Program-made: the position numbers and the translations under genes
Part shown: piece after piece, positions 1-6,060 of the stretch
Layout of the letters: each line of letters starts with the position of its first letter
How positions within the stretch are numbered: the first letter of the stretch is position 1
Assembly: GCA_002721895.1 (NCBI GenBank)
Contig: PBLV01000016.1
Coordinates: 145,871 to 151,953, forward strand
DNA length: 6,083 nucleotides
From: Verrucomicrobiales bacterium
GTDB taxonomy: Bacteria; Verrucomicrobiota; Verrucomicrobiae; Limisphaerales; UBA1100
Direction: 5' to 3'
The notes under the pieces: model-generated
What the model saw: only the letters and a program-made list of their open reading frames with translations
What the model was told of the DNA's origin: nothing
Databases searched by the model: none

Positions 1-1
1 G

Positions 2-568
2 GCTGTTTTATTTTATACCCGCCGCCACGGAATGCTACTGTGGCCGACGCTCGACGCGCTGGCACCGAGCATTGCGCTGGGGTATTTCCTCGGGAGGCTG
101 GGGTGCTTTTCCTCGGGCTGCTGTCATGGGAGCGAGTGTGGATTTGACCATTGGCACTCGGTTAGTGGCGGCCTGTTTCCGGGAGGCGAGGTGGTGAGTG
201 GGCATGGGTTTCCGTGGATTGCCCTTGTGTTCAAGGAGGGTGGTTTGGGATCTTTGCATGGAGTTCCATTGTATCCCACCCAGTTAATGGAGGCGCTGGG
301 TGGGCTGGTGATGTATCTGGGCTTGGCGTGGCTGCACAAGAACCGTCGGTTTCCCGGGCAGGTGTTTGTGGCTTACGTGATTGTTTATTCGGTGTTACGG
401 TTTGGGATCGAGTTTTTGCGTGGAGATGATATCCCGCGGTTTTTAAATGATCGAGTGACGCAAGGGCAGGTTATCAGCGTGGTGTTGGTGGCGGGGGGCA
501 TTTGGTTTTGGCGGCGGTTAGCGAGAGAAGTGCCGACGAAGGTTATGGATCCGGAACCGGCGGAATGA
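2..568 (+). CDS. lgt: Prolipoprotein diacylglyceryl transferase family protein, 5'-truncated
   Basis: The reading frame is open to the left edge, so the true start lies upstream; the ATG at 32 is internal. Lgt is an inner-membrane enzyme that moves diacylglycerol from phosphatidylglycerol to the lipobox cysteine of prolipoproteins, the first step of lipoprotein maturation. Family features visible: APSIALGYFLGRLGCF with the conserved G-R-x-G (codons 86-103), the YPTQLMEALGG segment (about 271-303, like the HPxQLYE motif of Lgt), and VLRFGIEFLRGDD (about 391-429) carrying the conserved Arg and Glu near the C-terminus. Several hydrophobic stretches fit membrane helices. Odd: the classical GRxGNFxNGExxGR signature reads GRLGCFSSGCCHGS here, a Cys-rich variant. 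About 188 codons are visible; full-length Lgt is usually 260-300 residues, so roughly the N-terminal third is missing. The stop overlaps the next gene by four bases. Family assignment is strong; activity of this variant is inferred. Confidence 0.87.
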   Translation, partial: AVLFYTRRHGMLLWPTLDALAPSIALGYFLGRLGCFSSGCCHGSECGFDHWHSVSGGLFPGGEVVSGHGFPWIALVFKEGGLGSLHGVPLYPTQLMEALGGLVMYLGLAWLHKNRRFPGQVFVAYVIVYSVLRFGIEFLRGDDIPRFLNDRVTQGQVISVVLVAGGIWFWRRLAREVPTKVMDPEPAE

Positions 569-1506
569 ACGAGCGCACCGAATCCATCGTAGTTTCACAG
601 GCACAGCCGAAAGGCCGACTGGATTCTTTTCTGCGAAAAAGATTCCCGGAAGCATCGCGCGGAACAGTACAGCGGTTGATTGCCTCGGGCGATATTCTGG
701 TCAATGGCCGGCCGGCCAAGGCGGCGCATCACCCTCACGCGGGCGAGGAGATCACCATCCATTGGCCCGAGCCCGAGCCCATGACGGCGGAGCCGGAGGC
801 CATGGAACTGGACATCCTGCTGGAAGACGAGCGATTGCTGGTCTTGAACAAGCCGCCGGGGCTGGTGGTGCATCCCGCCGCGGGGCATGCGCGGGGCACG
901 CTGGTGAACGCGCTGTTGCATCACTGTGAAGGGCAGCTCTCGGGGATCGGCGGAGTAGTGCGGCCGGGGATTGTCCATCGACTGGACAAGGACACCAGCG
1001 GCTGCATGGTGGTAGCAAAAAATGATGCCACGCATCAGGCGCTTTCGGCGCAGTTCGCCGGCCGCCGGACCACAAAGATTTATCACGCCATCGTGTGTGG
1101 CGCGCCACCCAAGAGACAAGGGACAGTCAAGGCGGCCATTGCAAGGCACCCGGTGCACCGGAAAAAAATGGCGGTGGTGGAGGGTGGTCGTGAGGCGCGC
1201 ACGAGCTACCGTCTGGTGGAAGAGTTGAACGAGGCGACGCACTTGGAGGCAGAGCTGCACACGGGCCGCACCCACCAGCTAAGGGTGCATTTCCAGTACT
1301 TGGGATGTCCGCTGGCGGGGGATGCGGTTTATGGAGGGCGTTCGGCCCGGCGTTTGGCCGAGACCGTCGGCTACAAGGTGCCGAGGCAACTGCTGCATGC
1401 GCAATCTCTGACATTTCGGCATCCGTTTTCCGGAGAAAGCATCACGGCTGAAGCACCTTTGCCGGCTGATTTTCAGGATGCGTTGGCTTTTTTGCGAATT
1501 CGATAA
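565..1506 (+). CDS. rluD: RluD-type 23S rRNA pseudouridine synthase (RluA family, S4 domain)
   Basis: Cytoplasmic enzyme of 313 residues that converts specific uridines of 23S rRNA to pseudouridine; E. coli RluD acts on helix 69. An S4 RNA-binding domain spans about residues 17-65 (GRLDSFLRKRFPEASRG...DILVNG). The catalytic domain follows. LNKPPGLVVHPAAGHARGT is close to the RluD version of that motif, HRLDKDTSG at 138-146 contains the presumed catalytic Asp141, and RTHQLRVH at 235-242 is the second family signature, followed by GDAVYGG. I chose the ATG at 565 because it forms an ATGA overlap with the upstream stop and puts the S4 domain at the usual distance; an ATG at 502 would add 21 unlike residues inside lgt. 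The only possible ribosome site is a weak GGCGGA directly before the start, so coupling to lgt translation is likely. Length is normal. Family is near certain; RluD rather than RluC or a relative is a judgement from the motif wording. Confidence 0.94.
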   Translation: MNERTESIVVSQAQPKGRLDSFLRKRFPEASRGTVQRLIASGDILVNGRPAKAAHHPHAGEEITIHWPEPEPMTAEPEAMELDILLEDERLLVLNKPPGLVVHPAAGHARGTLVNALLHHCEGQLSGIGGVVRPGIVHRLDKDTSGCMVVAKNDATHQALSAQFAGRRTTKIYHAIVCGAPPKRQGTVKAAIARHPVHRKKMAVVEGGREARTSYRLVEELNEATHLEAELHTGRTHQLRVHFQYLGCPLAGDAVYGGRSARRLAETVGYKVPRQLLHAQSLTFRHPFSGESITAEAPLPADFQDALAFLRIR

Positions 1507-1513
1507 GCCGATT

Positions 1514-1542
1514 TTGACCGGGGAATTTACCCGAATTAGGGC
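1514..1542 (+). promoter_or_regulatory. Weak candidate sigma70-like promoter for pckG
   Basis: TTGACC at 1514-1519 matches five of six bases of the -35 consensus. The base window 17 nt further on (1537-1542) reads TAGGGC, a poor -10. The spot is sensible, just after the rluD stop and about 60 bases before pckG, but the -10 is weak and pckG could instead be read through from lgt-rluD, since I see no terminator after rluD. Confidence 0.2.
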
Positions 1543-1577
1543 TTGCCAAGACTGCCGATCCCCCGTACCCAAGGCGG

Positions 1578-1593
1578 CCCAATTTCCCAATTT
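1578..1593 (+). repeat. Tandem 8-bp duplication CCCAATTT x2
   Basis: Two perfect adjacent copies of CCCAATTT lie 10 bases before the pckG start, where a ribosome binding site would normally sit. The leader after it is A/T-only up to the ATG. It may be an unstructured leader, a protein-binding site or a chance duplication. Confidence 0.6.
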
Positions 1594-1602
1594 ATTTTTA
1601 TT

Positions 1603-3378
1603 ATGGAAGCGAAAACACAAAATGCTGAACTGCTGAAGTGGGTGGAGGAAACGGCCGCCCTGACTCAACCGAAGGACATTTATTGGTGCGATGGATCGAT
1701 CGAGGAACGCGATCGGTTGAGTGCGCTGATGGTCGAGGGCGGGACGTTTTTCAAGCTGAACGACGAGCTGCGCCCGGATAGTTACCTGTGCCGGTCGGAT
1801 CCCAAGGACGTGGCGCGCGTGGAGGATCGCACCTTCATTTGCTGTGAAAACGAAGCTGACGCCGGGCCCACGAACAACTGGACGGCGCCCGCCGAGATGC
1901 GCGAGAAGCTCAACGGCCTTTTCGCCGGCTGCATGAAGGGCCGCACGATGTACGTGATGGCGTTCTCGATGGGCCCGGTGGGCTCGCCGATTTCGCACAT
2001 TGGCGTGCAGATTTCCGACTCGCCCTACGTGGCGGTGAACATGCGCATCATGACGCGCATGGGCGACGCGGTGTGGGAGCAGCTCGGTGATGGTGAATTC
2101 GTCAAGTGCCTGCACACCGTCGGCGCGCCGCTGGAGGAAGGCCAGGAAGACGCGCCGTGGCCGTGCAATCCGGACAACATCATCATCACGCACTTCCCCG
2201 AAAAGCGCGAAATCATCAGCCACGGCAGCGGCTACGGCGGCAATGCGCTCCTCGGCAAAAAATGCTTTGCCCTCCGCATCGCCTCCACCATGGCTCGCGA
2301 GGAAGGTTGGCTGGCCGAACACATGCTCATCCTCGGCGTGACCAGCCCCGAGGGCGAGACCAGCTACGTCGCCGCGGCTTTCCCAAGTGCCTGTGGCAAG
2401 ACGAACTTCGCCATGCTCATCCCGCCGGCCGAACTGGATGGCTGGAAGATTTCCACCATCGGCGATGACATCGCGTGGATTAAGCCCGGCGAGGACGGCA
2501 AGCTCTACGCCATCAATCCGGAGGCCGGCTTCTTCGGCGTCGCGCCCGGCACGAGTGAGGAGACGAACAAGAACGCGCTGGAAAGTTGCCGCGCGAATTC
2601 CATCTTCACCAATGTCGCCCAGACCGACGACAACGACGTGTGGTGGGAAGAGCTCAGCGATGAGCCGCCCGCGCACCTCACCGATTGGCACGGCAATGAT
2701 TGGACGCCCGAGAGCGAAGGCAAAGCCGCGCATCCGAACAGCCGGTTCACCGCGCCCGCCGCGCAATGCCCCACCATCGACCCCGCGTGGGAAGACCCCG
2801 CCGGCGTGCCCATCAGCGCGTTCATCTTCGGCGGACGCCGCATGTCCGATGTGCCGCTCATTTACCAGTGCTTCAACTGGAATCACGGCGTGTACACCGC
2901 CGCCACGATGGGCAGTGAAATGACCGCCGCCGCCGCCGGTGGCGAGGGTCAGCTGCGCCGCGATCCGTTCGCGATGATTCCCTTCTGCGGCTATCACATG
3001 GGCGACTACATCAAGCACTGGGTTGACTTCGGCGCCAAGCTCGAGAATCCGCCGGAGATTTTCCACGTGAACTGGTTCCGCAAAAACGCCGAGGGCAAGT
3101 TCATCTGGCCCGGCTTCGGCCAAAACATGCGCGTGCTCAAGTGGATCATCGAGCGCGTCAAAGGCACCGCCAACGCCGAGAAAGCCGGCATCGGCTACGT
3201 GCCCAGCTACGCCGACATCGACCTGAACGGCCTCGACTTCAGCGAGGACGACTGGAACGAGGTCATGGCCCTCGACGACGCCAAGCTCGCCGAGCAACGC
3301 GCCGACAACGACGAGTACCTCAAGAGCCTCACCGGCCACTTGGATGCCCCGCTCTTCGACGACAGCATCTTCGAGTAA
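1603..3378 (+). CDS. pckG: Phosphoenolpyruvate carboxykinase, GTP-dependent
   Basis: Cytoplasmic enzyme of 591 residues that converts oxaloacetate and GTP to phosphoenolpyruvate, GDP and CO2, the entry to gluconeogenesis; it can also run in the anaplerotic direction. The sequence is of the GTP class, not the ATP class (pckA). Visible motifs: YGGN at 211-214, GKKCFALR with Lys220, and EEGWLAEH with His240, which by comparison with the rat enzyme correspond to substrate and Mn2+ binding; P-loop PSACGKTN at 261-268 including the hyper-reactive Cys264 of the mobile loop; GDDIAW with metal ligand Asp289; then [32 protein letters not shown] and NWFRK, all typical. Length is close to the usual 590-620. 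The start at 1603 gives a family-like N-terminus; the same frame extends back to a TTG at 1543 but those 20 residues look unlike protein. No Shine-Dalgarno is seen, only an AT-rich leader. Strand composition changes sharply within the gene (see findings). A strong terminator follows the stop. Confidence 0.97.
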   Translation: MEAKTQNAELLKWVEETAALTQPKDIYWCDGSIEERDRLSALMVEGGTFFKLNDELRPDSYLCRSDPKDVARVEDRTFICCENEADAGPTNNWTAPAEMREKLNGLFAGCMKGRTMYVMAFSMGPVGSPISHIGVQISDSPYVAVNMRIMTRMGDAVWEQLGDGEFVKCLHTVGAPLEEGQEDAPWPCNPDNIIITHFPEKREIISHGSGYGGNALLGKKCFALRIASTMAREEGWLAEHMLILGVTSPEGETSYVAAAFPSACGKTNFAMLIPPAELDGWKISTIGDDIAWIKPGEDGKLYAINPEAGFFGVAPGTSEETNKNALESCRANSIFTNVAQTDDNDVWWEELSDEPPAHLTDWHGNDWTPESEGKAAHPNSRFTAPAAQCPTIDPAWEDPAGVPISAFIFGGRRMSDVPLIYQCFNWNHGVYTAATMGSEMTAAAAGGEGQLRRDPFAMIPFCGYHMGDYIKHWVDFGAKLENPPEIFHVNWFRKNAEGKFIWPGFGQNMRVLKWIIERVKGTANAEKAGIGYVPSYADIDLNGLDFSEDDWNEVMALDDAKLAEQRADNDEYLKSLTGHLDAPLFDDSIFE

Positions 3379-3384
3379 AATCTC

Positions 3385-3410
3385 ACCACAGAGACACAAA
3401 GGGCACAGAA
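3385..3410 (+). repeat. CACAGAG/CACAAAG-type short repeat, possibly one copy of a dispersed family
   Basis: The stretch reads ACCACAGAGACACA followed by AAGGGCACAGAA, a run of CACAGA-like units. From general knowledge, similar ACCACAGAGACACAGAG strings occur as dispersed intergenic repeats in many environmental bacterial genomes and produce spurious small proteins rich in HRDT/TEDTE-like wording. Only one copy is visible in this window, so membership of a dispersed family is inferred. Its right half forms the left arm of the terminator. Confidence 0.4.
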
Positions 3411-3428
3411 CAATCTGTGCCCTTTTTT
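3398..3428 (+). terminator. Rho-independent terminator after pckG
   Basis: GGGCACAG (3401-3408) pairs perfectly with CTGTGCCC (3415-3422) around the six-base loop AACAAT, and AAA (3398-3400) can pair with the first three of six T residues (3423-3428). It begins 19 bases past the pckG stop. On the opposite strand only three T would follow the stem, so it mainly ends rightward transcription. Confidence 0.9.
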
Positions 3429-3497
3429 CATCTCCGCATCACGACCTTCGGAAATCGATTGCGCGGCCAGAAAACGTGCGTCATCGTCAAACCCGCC

Positions 3498-4517
3498 ATG
3501 AAAACCACCCGCCGCAGTTTCCTTAAAGCCACCACCGCTGCAGCCCTCGCGCCAATTCCGGTATTGGCTGACCACAAGCTGAAATCCGAGTCGCTGGTAA
3601 AAAAGCTCTACGACACGCTCGATGAAAAGCAGCGCAAGGCCGTCGCGTTCCCGTGGGATTACAAAAATCATAACGGCCTTCTGCGCAAGCACATCTCCAA
3701 CAACTGGCTCATCACAAAGCCGCTTATCCGCAGTAAATTTTTCACGAAAGACCAGCAGGCTCTTATCCGCGGCATTTGGGAAGGACTGCTGAATACCGAT
3801 TGGATCGACCGCTTCGATCTACAGCTCAAGCACGACATGGGCGGCTGGGGCAAGCGGCAGGCCATCGCCATCTTCGGTGAGCCGGGCACGGGCAAGTTTG
3901 AATTTGTGCAGAGCGGACGCCACGGCACGCTGCGTTGCGATGGCGATTCCGCCGACCACGTTGCCTTCGCTGGCCCCATCATGTACGGCGACGAAGGCTC
4001 CAGCGGCTACTTCGAGAAGGCCGACCATCCCGACAACATTTTTTGGCACCAAGCCCTCGCTGCCAACAAGCTCTACCAAATGCTTGATGGCAAGCTGCGC
4101 AAACAGGCGCTGCAAAAGGAGGCGCCTGACGAGGCGGAGATTGCCTTCCGCGGTCCCGGTGGCCAATTCACCGGCGCACCCGTAGCCGACATGACCCGCG
4201 ACCAAAAAGAGCACATGCAGAAGATCCTGCGCCTCCTCCTCGAGCCCTTCCGCAAGAATGACCGCGACGAAGCCGTCGCTGCTCTCAAGCGCAACGGCGG
4301 CCTCGACCAATGTCACCTCACGCTGTACAAGCGCGACGACCTCGGACGCGACGGCATCTACGACAACTGGCGCCTCGAGGGTCCCGCCTTCGTCTGGCAC
4401 TGGCGTGGCGCCCCGCACGTGCACGTGTGGGTGCACGTGGCGGATTCGCCGAAGGTAGAGTTAAATTCGCGAAACCGTTCGGGACTATTGCGCAAGAAAG
4501 GCGACACAGGGTTTTAG
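3498..4517 (+). CDS. Tat-exported protein, DUF3500-like, function unknown
   Basis: 339-residue protein. The N-terminus MKTTRRSFLK carries the twin-arginine motif (T-R-R-S-F-L-K, residues 4-10), then an Ala-rich hydrophobic stretch and a likely signal peptidase site after VLA (about residue 23), so it should be exported folded, probably to the periplasm. No lipobox is present. The start at 3498 is fixed by this signal; an upstream ATG in the same frame would run through the pckG 3' end and the terminator. Recognisable blocks are IFGEPG at 125-130, SGRHGTLRCDGDS at 139-151, a GPIMYGD segment near 158, and HVHVWVH at 307-313 near the C-terminus. These resemble DUF3500-type proteins of planctomycetes and verrucomicrobia as I remember them; no activity is known to me. 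The conserved His and Asp residues could bind a metal, which is inference. The last 23 residues are basic and look less conserved. No Shine-Dalgarno precedes it and no clear terminator follows it. Real gene: near certain. Family: moderate. Confidence 0.85.
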   Translation: MKTTRRSFLKATTAAALAPIPVLADHKLKSESLVKKLYDTLDEKQRKAVAFPWDYKNHNGLLRKHISNNWLITKPLIRSKFFTKDQQALIRGIWEGLLNTDWIDRFDLQLKHDMGGWGKRQAIAIFGEPGTGKFEFVQSGRHGTLRCDGDSADHVAFAGPIMYGDEGSSGYFEKADHPDNIFWHQALAANKLYQMLDGKLRKQALQKEAPDEAEIAFRGPGGQFTGAPVADMTRDQKEHMQKILRLLLEPFRKNDRDEAVAALKRNGGLDQCHLTLYKRDDLGRDGIYDNWRLEGPAFVWHWRGAPHVHVWVHVADSPKVELNSRNRSGLLRKKGDTGF

Positions 4518-4626
4518 CTCCCAGTCTCAAATGAGAATTGAAGTTTGAAAAGTCCCCAGGGCAATTTCCAGCCTTGCCTCAGAAGCCGATTTCCGCTATG
4601 CGAGCGCCTCGGGAGGCTGTTGCCCA

Positions 4627-4637
4627 ATTGTAACAAT
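4627..4637. promoter_or_regulatory. Small palindrome ATTGT-A-ACAAT over the -35 element
   Basis: Perfect 5-bp inverted repeat with a one-base centre, lying across the candidate -35 box. A second, smaller one, TAAC-T-GTTA, lies at 4674-4682 in the predicted leader. Such symmetry fits a repressor or activator half-site pair, and porin genes are often regulated, but the arms are short and chance is possible. Confidence 0.25.
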
Positions 4638-4656
4638 GACGACATTGGTTTGTAAT
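4628..4656 (+). promoter_or_regulatory. Candidate sigma70-like promoter of the porin gene
   Basis: TTGTAA (4628-4633, four of six matches to the -35 consensus) and TGTAAT (4651-4656, five of six matches to TATAAT) are separated by exactly 17 bases. Transcription would start near 4663, giving a leader of about 42 bases before the ATG at 4705. It is the best promoter-like sequence in the window, but rests on pattern matching only. Confidence 0.45.
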
Positions 4657-4704
4657 GGCGCGAGCCTAACCTGTAACTGTTATTGGATGAGCCAAGTTAT
4701 TTTA

Positions 4705-5970
4705 ATGAAGGAAAACAATATAACGAAAATGATCGCTCTGGGCCTGTTGGCCGGTGTGGCGGCGACTGCAAGCGCCCAAGCCCAGGAGGATGGCGGCAAT
4801 TTGCTGCTGCGCAAACTGGTTGAGAAGGGTATCCTGACACAAAAGGAAGCGGATGAGTTGCAGGCGGAAGCCCGGCGCGAGTCTGAGGAACATTACACCA
4901 TGTGGCAGCAGGCTCCGGATCTTCCCTCGTGGGTGCAAAAGCTAAGCATGAAAGGTGATTTTCGCCTGCGTTTTGACGGTATTTCGGGCAATGACGATAC
5001 AGCCTCGACCGAGGATGCGGGACGGCCTCGTTTCCGTTATCGCCTTCGATATGGTGTGACCGCCACGTTGAATGACGATTGGAAAGTGGGTTTCCGGCTT
5101 GCCTCGGGCGGTCAGGACGATGCCATTTCCACAAACCAGTCGTTTGATGATGACGGCGAGAATGACATGCTCAACATCGACCAGGCGTATGTGGCTTGGA
5201 CGCCGAATGATGCGATGACCCTGACGATGGGCAAGATGCCCAATACCTTCTCCTTCGACAAGGCCATCATTGACGGTGACTACACGCCCGAAGGAGTTGC
5301 ATTCAACTATGAACGCGACATTGCCGAGGATCATGCCTTCGGCTTTGGCGTGGCCGGCTGGGTGATTGACGAGGCCTCCGGTGGCGATGGCGGAGCCAAG
5401 GACACTTACGCGGCAGTGGCGCAGGTGACCCTGGATTCCACGTTGAGCGAGACCATGACGAGCCACTTGGGTTTTGGCACCTATGCCTTCATCAATGGTG
5501 ATTCCGCTGCGGAAACCACCAAGAACGCCGGAAATACGTCTGGCGCGAACCACAGCCCGCTCATATTTGACGCGGCGCTGACTTACAAGGGCGCATCCGT
5601 GCCAGTCACCCTCGGGGGCACCTACATCAATAACACCTCGGACTCAGCCAACGACACGGGCTACCTGCTGGGCGTGAAGATCAACAAGGCCCAAGAAGCT
5701 GGCTCCTGGGAATTGAGCTACCAATACCGCAAGCTGGAGGCGGATTCGGTGTTCGATAATTGGACCGATTCCGACTACGGCGCCTACGGCGTGAATGGCA
5801 CAGCCACGGATTTCAATGCCGGTACAAATTTGAAGGGCCACGTCATCAAGGCCAAATATCAGGTAAACAGCGCGATGCAGGGTGTGGCGGCGTACTACAT
5901 TGCGGACGCGATCAACACCAACACAGACACTACGAACCGGCTGCAATTGGACCTGATCTGGAAGTTCTGA
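4705..5970 (+). CDS. Putative outer-membrane porin (beta-barrel) with helical N-terminal segment
   Basis: 421-residue precursor. From the ATG at 4705 there is a classical Sec signal peptide: charged N-region MKENNITK, hydrophobic IALGLLAGVAATA, cleavage likely after ASAQA (residue 26). A short helical, charged segment follows (about 32-60, LLLRKLVEKGILTQKEADEL), which commonly precedes the barrel in putative porins of this type and may reach into the periplasm. From about residue 76 the protein alternates polar and hydrophobic residues in strand pairs separated by Asp/Asn/Gly-rich loops, for example FRYRLRYGVTATLNDDWKVG and YVAWTPNDAMTLTMGKMP, and it ends in LIWKF, with the C-terminal Phe expected for BAM-dependent outer-membrane proteins. 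It should form a passive diffusion channel; the substrate cannot be told. A later ATG at 4729 would shorten the N-region and is possible. No Shine-Dalgarno is seen. It has its own likely promoter and a strong terminator, so it is probably monocistronic. I recall the family as 'putative porin'; the exact family is unverified. Confidence 0.9.
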   Translation: MKENNITKMIALGLLAGVAATASAQAQEDGGNLLLRKLVEKGILTQKEADELQAEARRESEEHYTMWQQAPDLPSWVQKLSMKGDFRLRFDGISGNDDTASTEDAGRPRFRYRLRYGVTATLNDDWKVGFRLASGGQDDAISTNQSFDDDGENDMLNIDQAYVAWTPNDAMTLTMGKMPNTFSFDKAIIDGDYTPEGVAFNYERDIAEDHAFGFGVAGWVIDEASGGDGGAKDTYAAVAQVTLDSTLSETMTSHLGFGTYAFINGDSAAETTKNAGNTSGANHSPLIFDAALTYKGASVPVTLGGTYINNTSDSANDTGYLLGVKINKAQEAGSWELSYQYRKLEADSVFDNWTDSDYGAYGVNGTATDFNAGTNLKGHVIKAKYQVNSAMQGVAAYYIADAINTNTDTTNRLQLDLIWKF

Positions 5971-5992
5971 AGTACTCTACTCGAACAATCAC

Positions 5993-6023
5993 CGGCTCGG
6001 CATTCGTCGGGCCGTTTTTTTTT
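5993..6023 (+). terminator. Rho-independent terminator after the porin gene
   Basis: CGGCTCGGC (5993-6001) pairs with GTCGGGCCG (6006-6014) over nine pairs, two of them G-T wobbles, around the tetraloop ATTC. Nine consecutive T residues follow (6015-6023). It starts 22 bases after the porin stop and isolates the porin from the tRNA. Confidence 0.92.
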
Positions 6024-6050
6024 GCCGCAATTTGGTGGTCGTGCTAAACA
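6022..6050 (+). promoter_or_regulatory. Candidate promoter of the tRNA
   Basis: TTGCCG (6022-6027) and TAAACA (6045-6050) are 17 bases apart, and the -10 is preceded by TGC, an extended -10 arrangement. Transcription would begin near 6057, a few bases before the mature tRNA end. The -35 overlaps the T-run of the terminator. The -10 hexamer itself is weak. Confidence 0.3.
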
Positions 6051-6060
6051 CGGCAAGCGG

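Larger units (their letters stand above)
4518..4704. other. Intergenic region before the porin gene
   Basis: 187 bases without a gene. The left part holds no convincing terminator: the best hairpin is GCCT/AGGC around CGGG (4606-4617) with no T-run. The right part (from about 4627) holds the promoter and palindrome listed separately. The ATGs at 4636 and 4687 that could extend the porin frame lie in or near promoter-like sequence and encode a Cys-containing stretch unlike a signal peptide. Confidence 0.6.

Noticed and set aside
1519..1533. Inverted repeat CGGG-GAATTTA-CCCG after rluD as a terminator
   Set aside because: The stem is only four pairs with a seven-base loop and no T-run follows.
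1279..3399. A 706-codon open frame on the minus strand opposite pckG
   Set aside because: The translation is a low-complexity Val/Ala/Gly/His/Arg-rich sequence with no recognisable motif. It mirrors the codon pattern of a clearly real, fully conserved PEP carboxykinase, a known effect in GC-rich genes. It also crosses the terminator and the rluD end.
3876..3899. Walker A-like GEPGTGK in the Tat-exported protein
   Set aside because: The residue after Lys is Phe rather than Ser or Thr, there is no matching Walker B or switch region, and an exported protein would not meet nucleotide in the periplasm. FGEPG is a recurring block in DUF3500-like proteins.
3819..4436. A 205-codon minus-strand frame opposite the DUF3500-like gene
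   Set aside because: Hydrophobic low-complexity wording and no start context; it is the complement shadow of a gene with a clear Tat signal and conserved blocks.
4416..4439. Three CACGTG palindromes in 24 bases
   Set aside because: They lie inside the coding sequence and follow from the HVHVWVHV residues encoded with CAC and GTG codons.
4606..4617. GCCT-CGGG-AGGC hairpin before the porin gene as a terminator of the upstream gene
   Set aside because: Four-pair stem without a T-run; too weak to call.
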